Assembly: GCF_014636095.1 (NCBI RefSeq)
Contig: NZ_BMDV01000003.1
Span: 186,001-250,000 of the forward strand
Origin: Acinetobacter modestus
GTDB lineage: Bacteria; Pseudomonadota; Gammaproteobacteria; Pseudomonadales; Moraxellaceae
Direction of reading: 5' to 3'
DNA: 64,000 nucleotides
Part shown: one piece after another, positions 16,835-25,055 of the stretch
Numbering within the stretch: the stretch's first letter is position 1
How the letters are laid out: each line of letters opens with the position of its first letter
Made by a program: the position numbers and the translations under genes
Notes under the pieces: model-generated
Told to the model about the DNA's origin: nothing
Seen by the model: only the letters and a program-made list of their open reading frames with translations
Databases searched by the model: none

Positions 16835-17116
16835 ATGACAAATGTCATTCACATCATAATTGGGGTTACTGCTCTTTCCATTTTGGTTGGCAGTATATTC
16901 TTGTATTTTCGCTGGAAGTCTATCAAGGCTCTAAATAAGCTGAACCGTAAAGCGATGTGTATCCACATTCCTGACTTTATTGACCCTAATCCTATTAAGG
17001 TCAACAGGAATACAACCAATAGACGAAGAATCTTATGTAGTGGGCATTTTGAAATGCTGAAAAAACAGAAAAACAACTCACAATCACTAACTTATTACCC
17101 TGACGACACCCTTTAA
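16835..17116 (+). CDS. Small single-span membrane protein
   Basis: 93 residues with one N-terminal membrane span (IHIIIGVTALSILVGSIFLY), then a basic cytoplasmic-type tail (KSIKALNKLNRKAM, TNRRRIL). AGAGA lies before the ATG. It lies directly after the repeat array, apart from the replication operon. Function unknown; small membrane proteins of this kind in satellites are sometimes linked to exclusion, but nothing here proves that. Confidence 0.5.
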   Translation: MTNVIHIIIGVTALSILVGSIFLYFRWKSIKALNKLNRKAMCIHIPDFIDPNPIKVNRNTTNRRRILCSGHFEMLKKQKNNSQSLTYYPDDTL

Positions 17117-17300
17117 AAAACGCACTTAAAACCACGCTATAACGTATATATGACAAGGTTTAAACGGTTATTTATAGATAATTTTATATCTTAATTCCAT
17201 CAAGGTAGAGTGAAAAAATGCCCCATAAATGACACTGTTACACGGTAACGATAATAATTAGATTGTGTTAGACGCTGAAAATCTAACAAGGTGAACAGAG

Positions 17301-17927
17301 ATGACCAACGAAACAGATCAAAACGAAGTTGCGATAAATAAAGGCGGCAAAATCAAATCAAAAAAAAGTGATTCAGACAAAGCGATTGAGGACTTTCTAC
17401 AGAATCCCGAAACACTCAACGCCATTGTGATTGATTCATTCAAAGGAAACCTTTTTGGCGAACGTGTAGAACTTGGCGGCATTATTGACTCATTGCAGCA
17501 AAGCAGCGAACAACTACAAAGCGACACTCCCTTGTTACTAGCGGAGCGTATTTTAATGTCACAGGCGCAAAGTCTTAACGCCTTGTTTTGCGATATGGCA
17601 AAAAGAGCCAACAGGCAAGAATATGTGGCGAATATGGACAAACTTCTAAGGCTGGCACTCAAAGCACAAAGCCAATGCAGGGCAACACTGGAAACCTTGT
17701 CCAATATCAAGAATCCCCCAGTCATATTCGCTAAGCACGCCAACATTGCCCACAATCAACAAATCAATAACCAACAGGTAAACAATAGCCCACAAGGTAC
17801 GGTGCAAAGTGAGCAAACAAGCGAACCAGTACAACAGACACAATCTGCTATTGAGCAACAGCCAAAGCAAGCCATACCAACGGTTACAGATGCAAAAATC
17901 ACCGCTAGAAAGGTTAAGGCAATATAG
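17301..17927 (+). CDS. Conserved phage/satellite protein of unknown function
   Basis: 208 residues with AAGGTGA before the ATG. A conserved-looking core (QSLNALFCDMAKRANRQEYV, then MDKLLRLALKAQSQCRATLE) and a linker KNPPVIFAKHANIAHNQQ lead into a Gln/Asn-rich disordered tail (NNQQVNNSPQGTVQSEQ). I recall this kind of protein beside the KPWLKSTG-type small protein, as here (next gene), but no function is known to me. A small palindrome GTTACACGGTAAC lies about 70 bases upstream and may be an operator. Confidence 0.65.
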   Translation: MTNETDQNEVAINKGGKIKSKKSDSDKAIEDFLQNPETLNAIVIDSFKGNLFGERVELGGIIDSLQQSSEQLQSDTPLLLAERILMSQAQSLNALFCDMAKRANRQEYVANMDKLLRLALKAQSQCRATLETLSNIKNPPVIFAKHANIAHNQQINNQQVNNSPQGTVQSEQTSEPVQQTQSAIEQQPKQAIPTVTDAKITARKVKAI

Positions 17928-17970
17928 TTTGTTTGTTTAAATTAAAATATTTCTCACGCGCGAGGCATAT

Positions 17971-18198
17971 ATGAGCAATAAACACTACTGGACAGAAGAA
18001 CGCCGCCAAGAACAACGAGACAGAATCAACGCAGTCAAACCGTGGTTAAAGTCTACAGGTGCGAAAACGGCAGCAGGCAAGGCAACAGTTAGCCGTAACG
18101 CCTACAAGGGCGGTGTAGTGTCAAATATAAATGAGTTAGTTAAACAGGTTAATGCAATGTTTAAAGAGCAAAGGGAAGCATTGAAGCGTATAGATTAA
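17971..18198 (+). CDS. Small phage-type protein, KPWLKSTG family
   Basis: 75 residues, ATG with GAGG upstream. HYWTEERRQEQRDRINAVKP then WLKSTGAKTAAGKATVSRNA matches the N-terminus of the element 1 protein at 7515. The rest is a short helical tail (NINELVKQVNAMFKEQREAL). The basic sequence would fit nucleic-acid binding. It is the last gene before the restriction enzyme and is followed by a terminator. Confidence 0.7.
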   Translation: MSNKHYWTEERRQEQRDRINAVKPWLKSTGAKTAAGKATVSRNAYKGGVVSNINELVKQVNAMFKEQREALKRID

Positions 18199-18204
18199 AA
18201 CGCC

Positions 18205-18226
18205 GCCCCAGTGGGGCATTTTTATT
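18205..18226 (+). terminator. Terminator after 18198
   Basis: GCCCC and GGGGC around AGT are followed by ATTTTTATT. This separates the phage-type genes from the restriction cargo. Confidence 0.8.
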
Positions 18227-18331
18227 AAACATTCAAAACCCAAGCCTCTGCAAATGTGTTATCACTTATGGTTTTTGTAGGGTGGTTTCAGTAGAATCCA
18301 TTGAATAAAAACATTCTTTTGGATTTACGGT

Positions 18332-21300
18332 ATGTCGGTTTTTTTTGACCTAATAAATACATATAGAACAGCGGCGAAAAGCGAACGCGAAAAAGGCACT
18401 TACTTTGAAGCCTTGTGCATTAAATATTTTGAAAATGAACCTTACTATGTAGACTTATTTGCCCAAGTTCAGACCTATACCGACTGGGCAAAGGCACAAG
18501 GTTTGTCGGGTAAAGACACAGGTATAGACCTTGTTGCTACCACCAAAGACGGCGAATTTCATGCCATTCAATGCAAACTGTACGATGCAGACCGTAAAGT
18601 ATCTAAAGCCGAAATTGACAGTTTTTTGTCAGCAGCTTCAAGAACCTACTTTAAACGCCGTTATATTGTAAGCACCACACACGCATGGTCGGATAATGCC
18701 CTAGCGACTTTAGAAAACCAAGACCCGCCTGTAACCAAGATTGACCTTGAAATCTTAGAACAGAGCGTCATTGATTGGTCGAAATTTGCTGAAAAGAAAC
18801 AAGTTGTATTTAAGCCAAAGAAAGAACTACGTGACCACCAAAAAGCCGCTTTAAGCAGCGTGAAAATTGGTTTGTACGAGCAAAAGTTAGACCGCGGCAA
18901 GCTGATTATGGCGTGTGGTACAGGCAAAACCTTTACCAGTTTAAAAATTGCCGAAGCCTGTGCAGGTGCGGGCAAACGTGTATTGTTCCTTGTGCCGAGC
19001 TTATCGCTGTTGTCGCAAACCCTAACCGAATGGACGCAAGAATCGACCACGCCGTTGCATAGCTATGCAGTTTGTTCCGATACTGAAATTGGCAAGAAAA
19101 AGGATGCCACTGCCATAGATGCCGTGACCACGCTAGAGCATGAGTTGCAATATCCTGCCACCACCAATCCTGAAAAATTAGCAGAAAATGTTGAACATCA
19201 CCACGATGCTGACCACATGACAGTGGTATTTTCGACCTATCATTCCATTCAAACCGTGAGTGATGCGCAAAATAACGAAGGCATGGGTGAGTTTGATTTA
19301 ATTATTTGTGATGAAGCGCACCGCACTACTGGCTCAACCCACGACAGCGAAAACGATTCAAACTTTGTAAAAATACACGATGCAGGTTTTATTTTAGGTA
19401 AAAAACGCCTGTATATGACCGCAACGCCACGTATTTTTTCCGACGATGTAAAAAACAACGCCAGCGACTACACGCTATTTTCAATGGATAACGAAAAGCT
19501 ATTTGGCGAAACGCTGTATACCATTAATTTTTCCGAAGCGGTGAAGCGTGGCTTATTGGTCGATTATAAAGTCATTGTGTTGACGGTAGATTCAGATACG
19601 ATCATTAATAAGATCGGAAGCACCATTACCGAAAATAGCGAAATCGTAGTCGATGATGCGGCGCGTATTGTCGGCTGTTGGAAGGCTTTATCAAAGCAAG
19701 GCATTCATGCCGACTTAGAAGAAGACACCGCCCCGATGCAGCGTGCATTGGCATTTTGTCAGGTGATTGACCAAACCGCCAAAGCACGTAAGCACCAAGT
19801 TAGTTCTAACCGTATAGCTAGTATTTTCCAAACCGTGGTAGAAGCCTATCAAAAAGCCGAAGCCAAAGAAGGCAATGAAATATCGCATCGGTTATTTTGC
19901 CAAGCGCAGCATGTCGATGGCGGCATGGGTGCAGATAAAAAAGAACAACGGCTCAATTGGCTCAAAGCCACGCCTGAACCACAGCACGATGATGACGGCG
20001 CAGAACGTCCTGTTTGCCGTGTATTGAGTAATGTACGTTGTTTATCGGAAGGTGTGGACGTGCCCGCACTCGATGCGGTGCTGTTTTTAACGCCACGTAA
20101 TTCGCAAGTAGACGTGGTGCAATCGGTCGGTCGTGTGATGCGCCTTGCACCCAACAAAACAATGGGTTATGTCATTTTACCTGTGGTCATACCGCCCAAT
20201 GTGGACGCGAACAAAGCCCTTGATGACAACCAAACCTATAAAGTCGTTTGGCAAGTGTTGAATGCACTACGTTCGCACGATGACCGTTTTGATGCCATGA
20301 TTAACAAGATGGACTTAACGGGCATTGACCGTTCCAAGATGGAAATCATTGCGATTAGCGACAAGGTGGCAGCTAAAGCGAAGAAGAAAGGTGCAGGCAA
20401 AGGTGGCTCGACGATTGGTACACCTAGCAAAAAGTCTAAAAAGGATGACGTTGAAGATACTCAGCATTCCTTTAGCTTCGAATCAGGCGAAATCGAACGC
20501 GCGATCGTTGCCAAAGTGGTGCAGAAGGTCGGTAACCGCCACCACTGGGAAGATTGGGCGAATGACATTGCCAAGATTGCACAAACTCATATCAAGCTCA
20601 TTACGGACATTCTAGAGCGTCCTGAATGCGAAAAAGAACGTGCGGTCTTTGAGGAGTTTGCACACGAGATTCGTGACGACCTCAACAATGCGGTATCGGA
20701 TGCTGAAATCATTGAGATGTTGGCACAGCACCTCATCACCAAGCCTGTTTTCGATGCCTTGTTTGATGAGTACAGCTTTGCGGCGCATAACCCAATGGCG
20801 ATTGCCATGCAAAAGGTTTTGGATGTTTTAGATCAGCATCAACTCGACAGCGAAACTGAAGCACTACAACGCTTCTATGACAGTGTAAAGCTACGTGCGT
20901 CGGGTATTGATAGCGCAGAAGGTAAACAAAAGATCATTGTCGAGTTATATGACAAATTCTTCCGTAATGCCTTCCCTCGGATGACTGAACGTCTAGGCAT
21001 TGTATATACACCTGTTGAAGTGGTGGACTTCATTATTCACAGCGTTAACGATGTGCTTCAACAAGAGTTTGGCAAGAGCTTTGCTGATGAAGGTGTGCAT
21101 GTACTCGACGCATTTACTGGGACAGGCACGTTCATTTCTCGCCTATTGCAAAGTGGTTTAATTCCACCGAAGAAATTGACCTATAAATACAAAAATGAAA
21201 TTCATGCCAATGAGCTTGTATTGCTCGCCTACTATATTGCAGCAATCAATATTGAAGCGGTGTACCACAGTCAAATCATTGATGAATACACGCCGTTTGA

Positions 21301-23239
21301 AGGGATATGTTTAACCGATACGTTCCAAATGTATGAGAAAGAGGATTTGGTTGATCAAGTGCTTGTTGAGAATAGTGCCCGACGTAAACGGCAGAAATCC
21401 CTAGATATACAAGTGATTATTGGCAACCCACCATATTCGGCAGGTCAAGACTCAGCAAATGATAATAACCAAAATGTGAAATATAGTTTTTTAGATTCTA
21501 GAATTTCAGAAACGTATGCACTGCATTCAAATGCAACGTTGAAAAATTCGCTATACGACTCCTATATTCGTGCAATTAGATGGGCATCAGATAGAATTGG
21601 TGAACAGGGGGTTGTTGGTTTCGTAACTAATGCGGGTTTTATTGACTCAAACGTAGCTAGTGGTCTTAGAAAGTGTCTGCACGAAGAGTTTGGTAATTTA
21701 TATATCTTTAATCTTAAAGGAGCAATCCGAGGTAAATCAGGTGATTTGGCGAAGAAGGAAGGTACCAATGTTTTTAATATTTTAACGGGTGTGGCAATTA
21801 CAATATTTGTTAAGAATAAATTGACAATAAGAGAAAATAAGATTTTTTACGCAGAAATAGGTGAGTATTTAGATCGAAAAATGAAGCTTGATAAGCTAAC
21901 CGAGTTGAAAAGTATAAATGGCATTACTACATGGAAAGAAATCGCTCCTGATATTCATAATGATTGGATTAATCAAAGAGATAATAGTTTTAATGACAAC
22001 ATTGTAATTGGGAATAAAAAAGATAAATTAAATTCCGCATTATTTTTAAATTATACGCATGGTTTGAAAACTAATCGTGATGCATGGGTTTACAATTCTT
22101 CTCTATCATCATTGAAAAGAAACATAGATTCGATGATTAAGATTTACGATAGAGAGTTGGATAAATGTAATTCATTACCTTCTTTTGATTTTGATAATGA
22201 CGTTACACAAGATCCAAAACTAATCAACTGGACTAGAGGTCTTCGTGGTGACTTTCTAAAGGGTAAAAAAATAGATACCTCCTCTGATAGTACTAGGTAT
22301 GCTTTGTATAGACCTTACACAACTTCTTGGGTCTTCTATTCAAAGCAATTAAATGAATTGCAAGGACAAATACCTAAAATTTTTCCTTCTAATAGCGTAT
22401 CAAACTTGGTAATTATGTTGAAGCAAAGGTGGAATAAAGAAGGGCAGTTAGCACTAATTACAAATATGATTCCTGATCTTCAGCCTGATGGAGGAACGCA
22501 ATGCTTCCCACTCTACCTTTACGAAGAAGTGACTCAAGATAAAAAAGTAGGTTCAGGCGACTTATTCGATGAATCCCTTGCCTTAACTGTGACTGAAACT
22601 AAATACGAACGCAAAGATGGTATTAGTGACGAAGGCTTACAGCACTTCCAAACGGCATACCCTAGCGAGCAGATCACCAAAGAAGACATCTTCTATTACA
22701 CCTACGGTTTACTCCATAGCGAAGAATACCGTACACGCTATGCCGATAACCTCACCAAAGAATTGCCACGTATTCCTTGTGTGAAGAAAGCTGAAGACTT
22801 TTGGGCATTTTCCAAAGCAGGGCGTGACTTAGCACATTGGCACTTGAATTACGAAACGGTTGATCCATACAAGGCAACATTGGACACAGGCAGCACTGCG
22901 TACAGCCAATTGACCTCTGAAGACTTCTATGTCGAAAAAATGAAGTTTGCCAAAAGAGGCGAGAAAGGCACGGTGGTTTACAACAAGCGCATTACCGTTA
23001 AAGGCATACCGTTGGAAGCGTATGACTACGTGGTCAATGGTAAGCCTGCACTAGAGTGGGTTATGGAGCGTCAAGGCGTATCTACTCATAAAGAAAGCGG
23101 CATAGTAAACGATGCAAACGACTGGGCAAATGAAACCATGAACAACGCGGCATACCCGCTGGAGTTGTTCTTGCGTGTTATTACCGTGAGTTTGGAAACC
23201 ATGAAGATTGTTAGAAGTTTGCCGAAGTTGGATATTTAA
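18332..23239 (+). CDS. Type ISP restriction-modification enzyme (LlaGI/LlaBIII-like)
   Basis: 1635 residues, one polypeptide that both methylates and cleaves, acting against phage DNA. Residues 1-150: Mrr-like nuclease with E26, D66 in TGIDLVAT and Q80-C-K82. Residues about 165-700: SF2 translocase with ACGTGKT near 196, DEAH near 326, then YMTATPR and QSVGRVMRL. Residues about 900-1040: N6-adenine methyltransferase with VLDAFTGTGTF near 924 and NPPY near 1031. After that comes target recognition. Length and order fit the single-chain type ISP family. About 21,450-22,500 is much more AT-rich than the flanks, which suggests a swapped specificity module. No separate subunit gene is needed. Confidence 0.93.
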   Translation: MSVFFDLINTYRTAAKSEREKGTYFEALCIKYFENEPYYVDLFAQVQTYTDWAKAQGLSGKDTGIDLVATTKDGEFHAIQCKLYDADRKVSKAEIDSFLSAASRTYFKRRYIVSTTHAWSDNALATLENQDPPVTKIDLEILEQSVIDWSKFAEKKQVVFKPKKELRDHQKAALSSVKIGLYEQKLDRGKLIMACGTGKTFTSLKIAEACAGAGKRVLFLVPSLSLLSQTLTEWTQESTTPLHSYAVCSDTEIGKKKDATAIDAVTTLEHELQYPATTNPEKLAENVEHHHDADHMTVVFSTYHSIQTVSDAQNNEGMGEFDLIICDEAHRTTGSTHDSENDSNFVKIHDAGFILGKKRLYMTATPRIFSDDVKNNASDYTLFSMDNEKLFGETLYTINFSEAVKRGLLVDYKVIVLTVDSDTIINKIGSTITENSEIVVDDAARIVGCWKALSKQGIHADLEEDTAPMQRALAFCQVIDQTAKARKHQVSSNRIASIFQTVVEAYQKAEAKEGNEISHRLFCQAQHVDGGMGADKKEQRLNWLKATPEPQHDDDGAERPVCRVLSNVRCLSEGVDVPALDAVLFLTPRNSQVDVVQSVGRVMRLAPNKTMGYVILPVVIPPNVDANKALDDNQTYKVVWQVLNALRSHDDRFDAMINKMDLTGIDRSKMEIIAISDKVAAKAKKKGAGKGGSTIGTPSKKSKKDDVEDTQHSFSFESGEIERAIVAKVVQKVGNRHHWEDWANDIAKIAQTHIKLITDILERPECEKERAVFEEFAHEIRDDLNNAVSDAEIIEMLAQHLITKPVFDALFDEYSFAAHNPMAIAMQKVLDVLDQHQLDSETEALQRFYDSVKLRASGIDSAEGKQKIIVELYDKFFRNAFPRMTERLGIVYTPVEVVDFIIHSVNDVLQQEFGKSFADEGVHVLDAFTGTGTFISRLLQSGLIPPKKLTYKYKNEIHANELVLLAYYIAAINIEAVYHSQIIDEYTPFEGICLTDTFQMYEKEDLVDQVLVENSARRKRQKSLDIQVIIGNPPYSAGQDSANDNNQNVKYSFLDSRISETYALHSNATLKNSLYDSYIRAIRWASDRIGEQGVVGFVTNAGFIDSNVASGLRKCLHEEFGNLYIFNLKGAIRGKSGDLAKKEGTNVFNILTGVAITIFVKNKLTIRENKIFYAEIGEYLDRKMKLDKLTELKSINGITTWKEIAPDIHNDWINQRDNSFNDNIVIGNKKDKLNSALFLNYTHGLKTNRDAWVYNSSLSSLKRNIDSMIKIYDRELDKCNSLPSFDFDNDVTQDPKLINWTRGLRGDFLKGKKIDTSSDSTRYALYRPYTTSWVFYSKQLNELQGQIPKIFPSNSVSNLVIMLKQRWNKEGQLALITNMIPDLQPDGGTQCFPLYLYEEVTQDKKVGSGDLFDESLALTVTETKYERKDGISDEGLQHFQTAYPSEQITKEDIFYYTYGLLHSEEYRTRYADNLTKELPRIPCVKKAEDFWAFSKAGRDLAHWHLNYETVDPYKATLDTGSTAYSQLTSEDFYVEKMKFAKRGEKGTVVYNKRITVKGIPLEAYDYVVNGKPALEWVMERQGVSTHKESGIVNDANDWANETMNNAAYPLELFLRVITVSLETMKIVRSLPKLDI

Positions 23240-23311
23240 ACACGGCAAAAGGCAGTAATGCTAAATAACAAAACGCACAGGCATAAGCTCATGTTTATAA
23301 ATTGCCTTTTT

Positions 23312-23370
23312 ATCGACATGTCTACATGCATATATTTATAGCATCGACACGTTAGCATCCTCATGTCGAT
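23312..23370 (+). terminator. Stem-loop after the restriction gene
   Basis: ATCGACATG (23312-23320) pairs with CATGTCGAT (23362-23370), which is followed by TTTTTT. The long loop makes it an unusual terminator. In 23,240-23,735 I also see the 25-bp arm repeat, the right att candidate and a terminator, but no gene. Confidence 0.45.
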
Positions 23371-23457
23371 TTTTTGCGATTTTGTCGAAATGGCACGGCG
23401 CAAGCGTTTGTAATAGCCGCCGCTATAGGCTGCCAAAAAACAGGGTACTTTTGCGTA

Positions 23458-23482
23458 TTGTTGGTATTTTTGTTGGTATAAA
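23458..23482. repeat. Right-end copy of the 25-bp arm-type repeat
   Basis: This is a perfect 25-bp copy of 8922-8946 in the same orientation (TTGTTGGTAT then TTTTGTTGGTATAAA). It lies about 60 bp inside the right att candidate and suggests integrase binding at both ends of element 2. Confidence 0.65.
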
Positions 23483-23531
23483 TGAAATCGTAAAACATAA
23501 AAGCCTTGCTGCATAATGGTTACAGGCTTTA

Positions 23532-23558
23532 ATTCGGTTGAGGGTCCCCCACCATATT
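23532..23558. other. Candidate right att site of element 2
   Basis: ATTCG, five bases, GGGTCCC (23542-23548), CCACCATATT. It is an imperfect copy of the site at 8786-8813. A strong terminator follows at once, and the first ordinary chromosomal gene begins about 180 bp further on. Confidence 0.5.
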
Positions 23559-23561
23559 CAA

Positions 23562-23592
23562 AAAGCCCTAAACTCAAGTTTAGGGCTTTTTT
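23562..23592. terminator. Terminator at the right edge of element 2
   Basis: AAAGCCCTAAAC and GTTTAGGGCTTT form a 12-bp stem with a 4-base loop, followed by T residues and preceded by A residues, so it could work in both directions. Confidence 0.8.
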
Positions 23593-23735
23593 TATTCATG
23601 AATCAAAATGGGATGTGTTTTGATCAAAAAATTTGTTTATGAATAAAAAGAATATGCTTCTCAAATTAACTTAGTTATCTGAATAAAAGAAAAACAATAT
23701 GCTTATACATATATTATTTTTACTGAAGATAAGTT

Positions 23736-24995
23736 ATGCGAAAGTTGCTTGGGTTTACACTTCCTACATTATTTTTATCCGCTTTATCGTCATCAGCATT
23801 CGCGACAACAGGTTATTTCATGCATGGCTATGGGGTTAAAGCTCAAGGAGCTGCTGGGGCCTCTATTGCGGCATTTAATGATGCTTTGACGATTGCGAAT
23901 AATCCTTCTGGATTGGCTTGGTTAGACAGTCGTGTCGATATTGGCGCGACTATATTTAACCCTAAGCGTTCTGCTGAAATTAAGGGGAATTTGGCAGGCG
24001 CCAACGGTCAATACAGTGGCAATGGGCGTGAATATTTTGTTCTACCTGAATTTGCTGTAAATAAGAAAGTAAATGATACGGTTGCTTTGGGGTTAGCGAT
24101 TTATGGTAACGGTGGTATGAATACCTCCTACAAGAAAAATCCGTATGCAGCTTTTGGGAATACAGGTGAGGCAGGGGTAGATTTAGCGCAGATTTTTATT
24201 TCTCCATCTGTGGCTTGGCGTTATAGCGAAAACCAATCCATCGGTATTGCGACCAACATTCTTTATCAACGATTTGAAGCTAAAGGAATTTCAGGTTTTG
24301 CGCCATTTTCTGTTGATGGACAAAAACTGAGTAATAATGGTAAGGACTCTGCTACAGGCATAGGTGTTAAAGTTGGCTGGAGTGCGAAGCTAAATGATGT
24401 CGTAACTGTTGGTGCAAATTACTCTTCAAAAATTAAATCGGACAAATTTGATCAATATCGAGGTTTATTTGCACAAGCTGGAGGTTTTGATGTGCCGGAA
24501 AGCTATGGGGTAGGAGCAGCTTTTCAATTGACGCCTGCATTAAGTGTATTAACTGATATATCACGTATTAATTATTCTGATGTAGATTCAGTTGGAAATC
24601 CTTTTAGTCTAGCTTCGGTGATGGCGGGTAATGGTTTTGGTTCAAAAAAAGGTCAGGGTTTTGGTTGGAAAGATATTAACGTTTACAAGATTGGGGCGGC
24701 ATATCAAGTTAATCCACAAGTGACGATAAGAGCTGGATATAGCCATAATGATCAGCCAATTCCCCAAGATCAAACGTTCTTGAATATTCTTGCACCTGGT
24801 GTAATTCAAGATCATCTCAGCGTGGGGGCGACGTGGAATATTGATCATGCACAGGAGCTTAGTGTTGCATATACCTATGGTTTGAAAGAAACCGTAAAAG
24901 GAAGTCAATCTATTCCTTTGAACTTTGGCGGTGGTGAAGCTAACCTTGAAATGGATCAGCATATTTTAGGTGTTTCATATGGTCTGAAATTCTGA
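23736..24995 (+). CDS. FadL/OMPP1-family outer membrane protein
   Basis: 419 residues. Signal peptide MRKLLGFTLPTLFLSALSSS with cleavage near AFA/TTGYF. The start of the mature protein (TTGYFMHGYGVKAQGAAGAS) and the NPSGLAWL motif are typical of the FadL/TodX family, 14-strand outer membrane channels for fatty acids and other hydrophobic compounds. Alternating beta-strand sequence continues to the final LGVSYGLKF, ending in Phe as in many porins. The substrate cannot be read from the sequence. It is the first clearly chromosomal gene after element 2 and has its own terminator. Confidence 0.85.
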   Translation: MRKLLGFTLPTLFLSALSSSAFATTGYFMHGYGVKAQGAAGASIAAFNDALTIANNPSGLAWLDSRVDIGATIFNPKRSAEIKGNLAGANGQYSGNGREYFVLPEFAVNKKVNDTVALGLAIYGNGGMNTSYKKNPYAAFGNTGEAGVDLAQIFISPSVAWRYSENQSIGIATNILYQRFEAKGISGFAPFSVDGQKLSNNGKDSATGIGVKVGWSAKLNDVVTVGANYSSKIKSDKFDQYRGLFAQAGGFDVPESYGVGAAFQLTPALSVLTDISRINYSDVDSVGNPFSLASVMAGNGFGSKKGQGFGWKDINVYKIGAAYQVNPQVTIRAGYSHNDQPIPQDQTFLNILAPGVIQDHLSVGATWNIDHAQELSVAYTYGLKETVKGSQSIPLNFGGGEANLEMDQHILGVSYGLKF

Positions 24996-25003
24996 TCAAA
25001 ACG

Positions 25004-25037
25004 AAAAAGGCCGAATCAAATGGATTCAGCCTTTTTC
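25004..25037. terminator. Bidirectional terminator between convergent genes
   Basis: AAAAAGGCCGAATC and GATTCAGCCTTTTT form a near-perfect stem with a 5-base loop, usable by the FadL-family gene and by the minus-strand CoA-transferase. Confidence 0.85.
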
Positions 25038-25055
25038 AAGATGTGAAGCAAAAAA

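Noticed and set aside
23236..23577. 113-codon open frame on minus across the right att
   Set aside because: It spans the arm repeat, the att candidate and part of a terminator and has no ribosome binding site.
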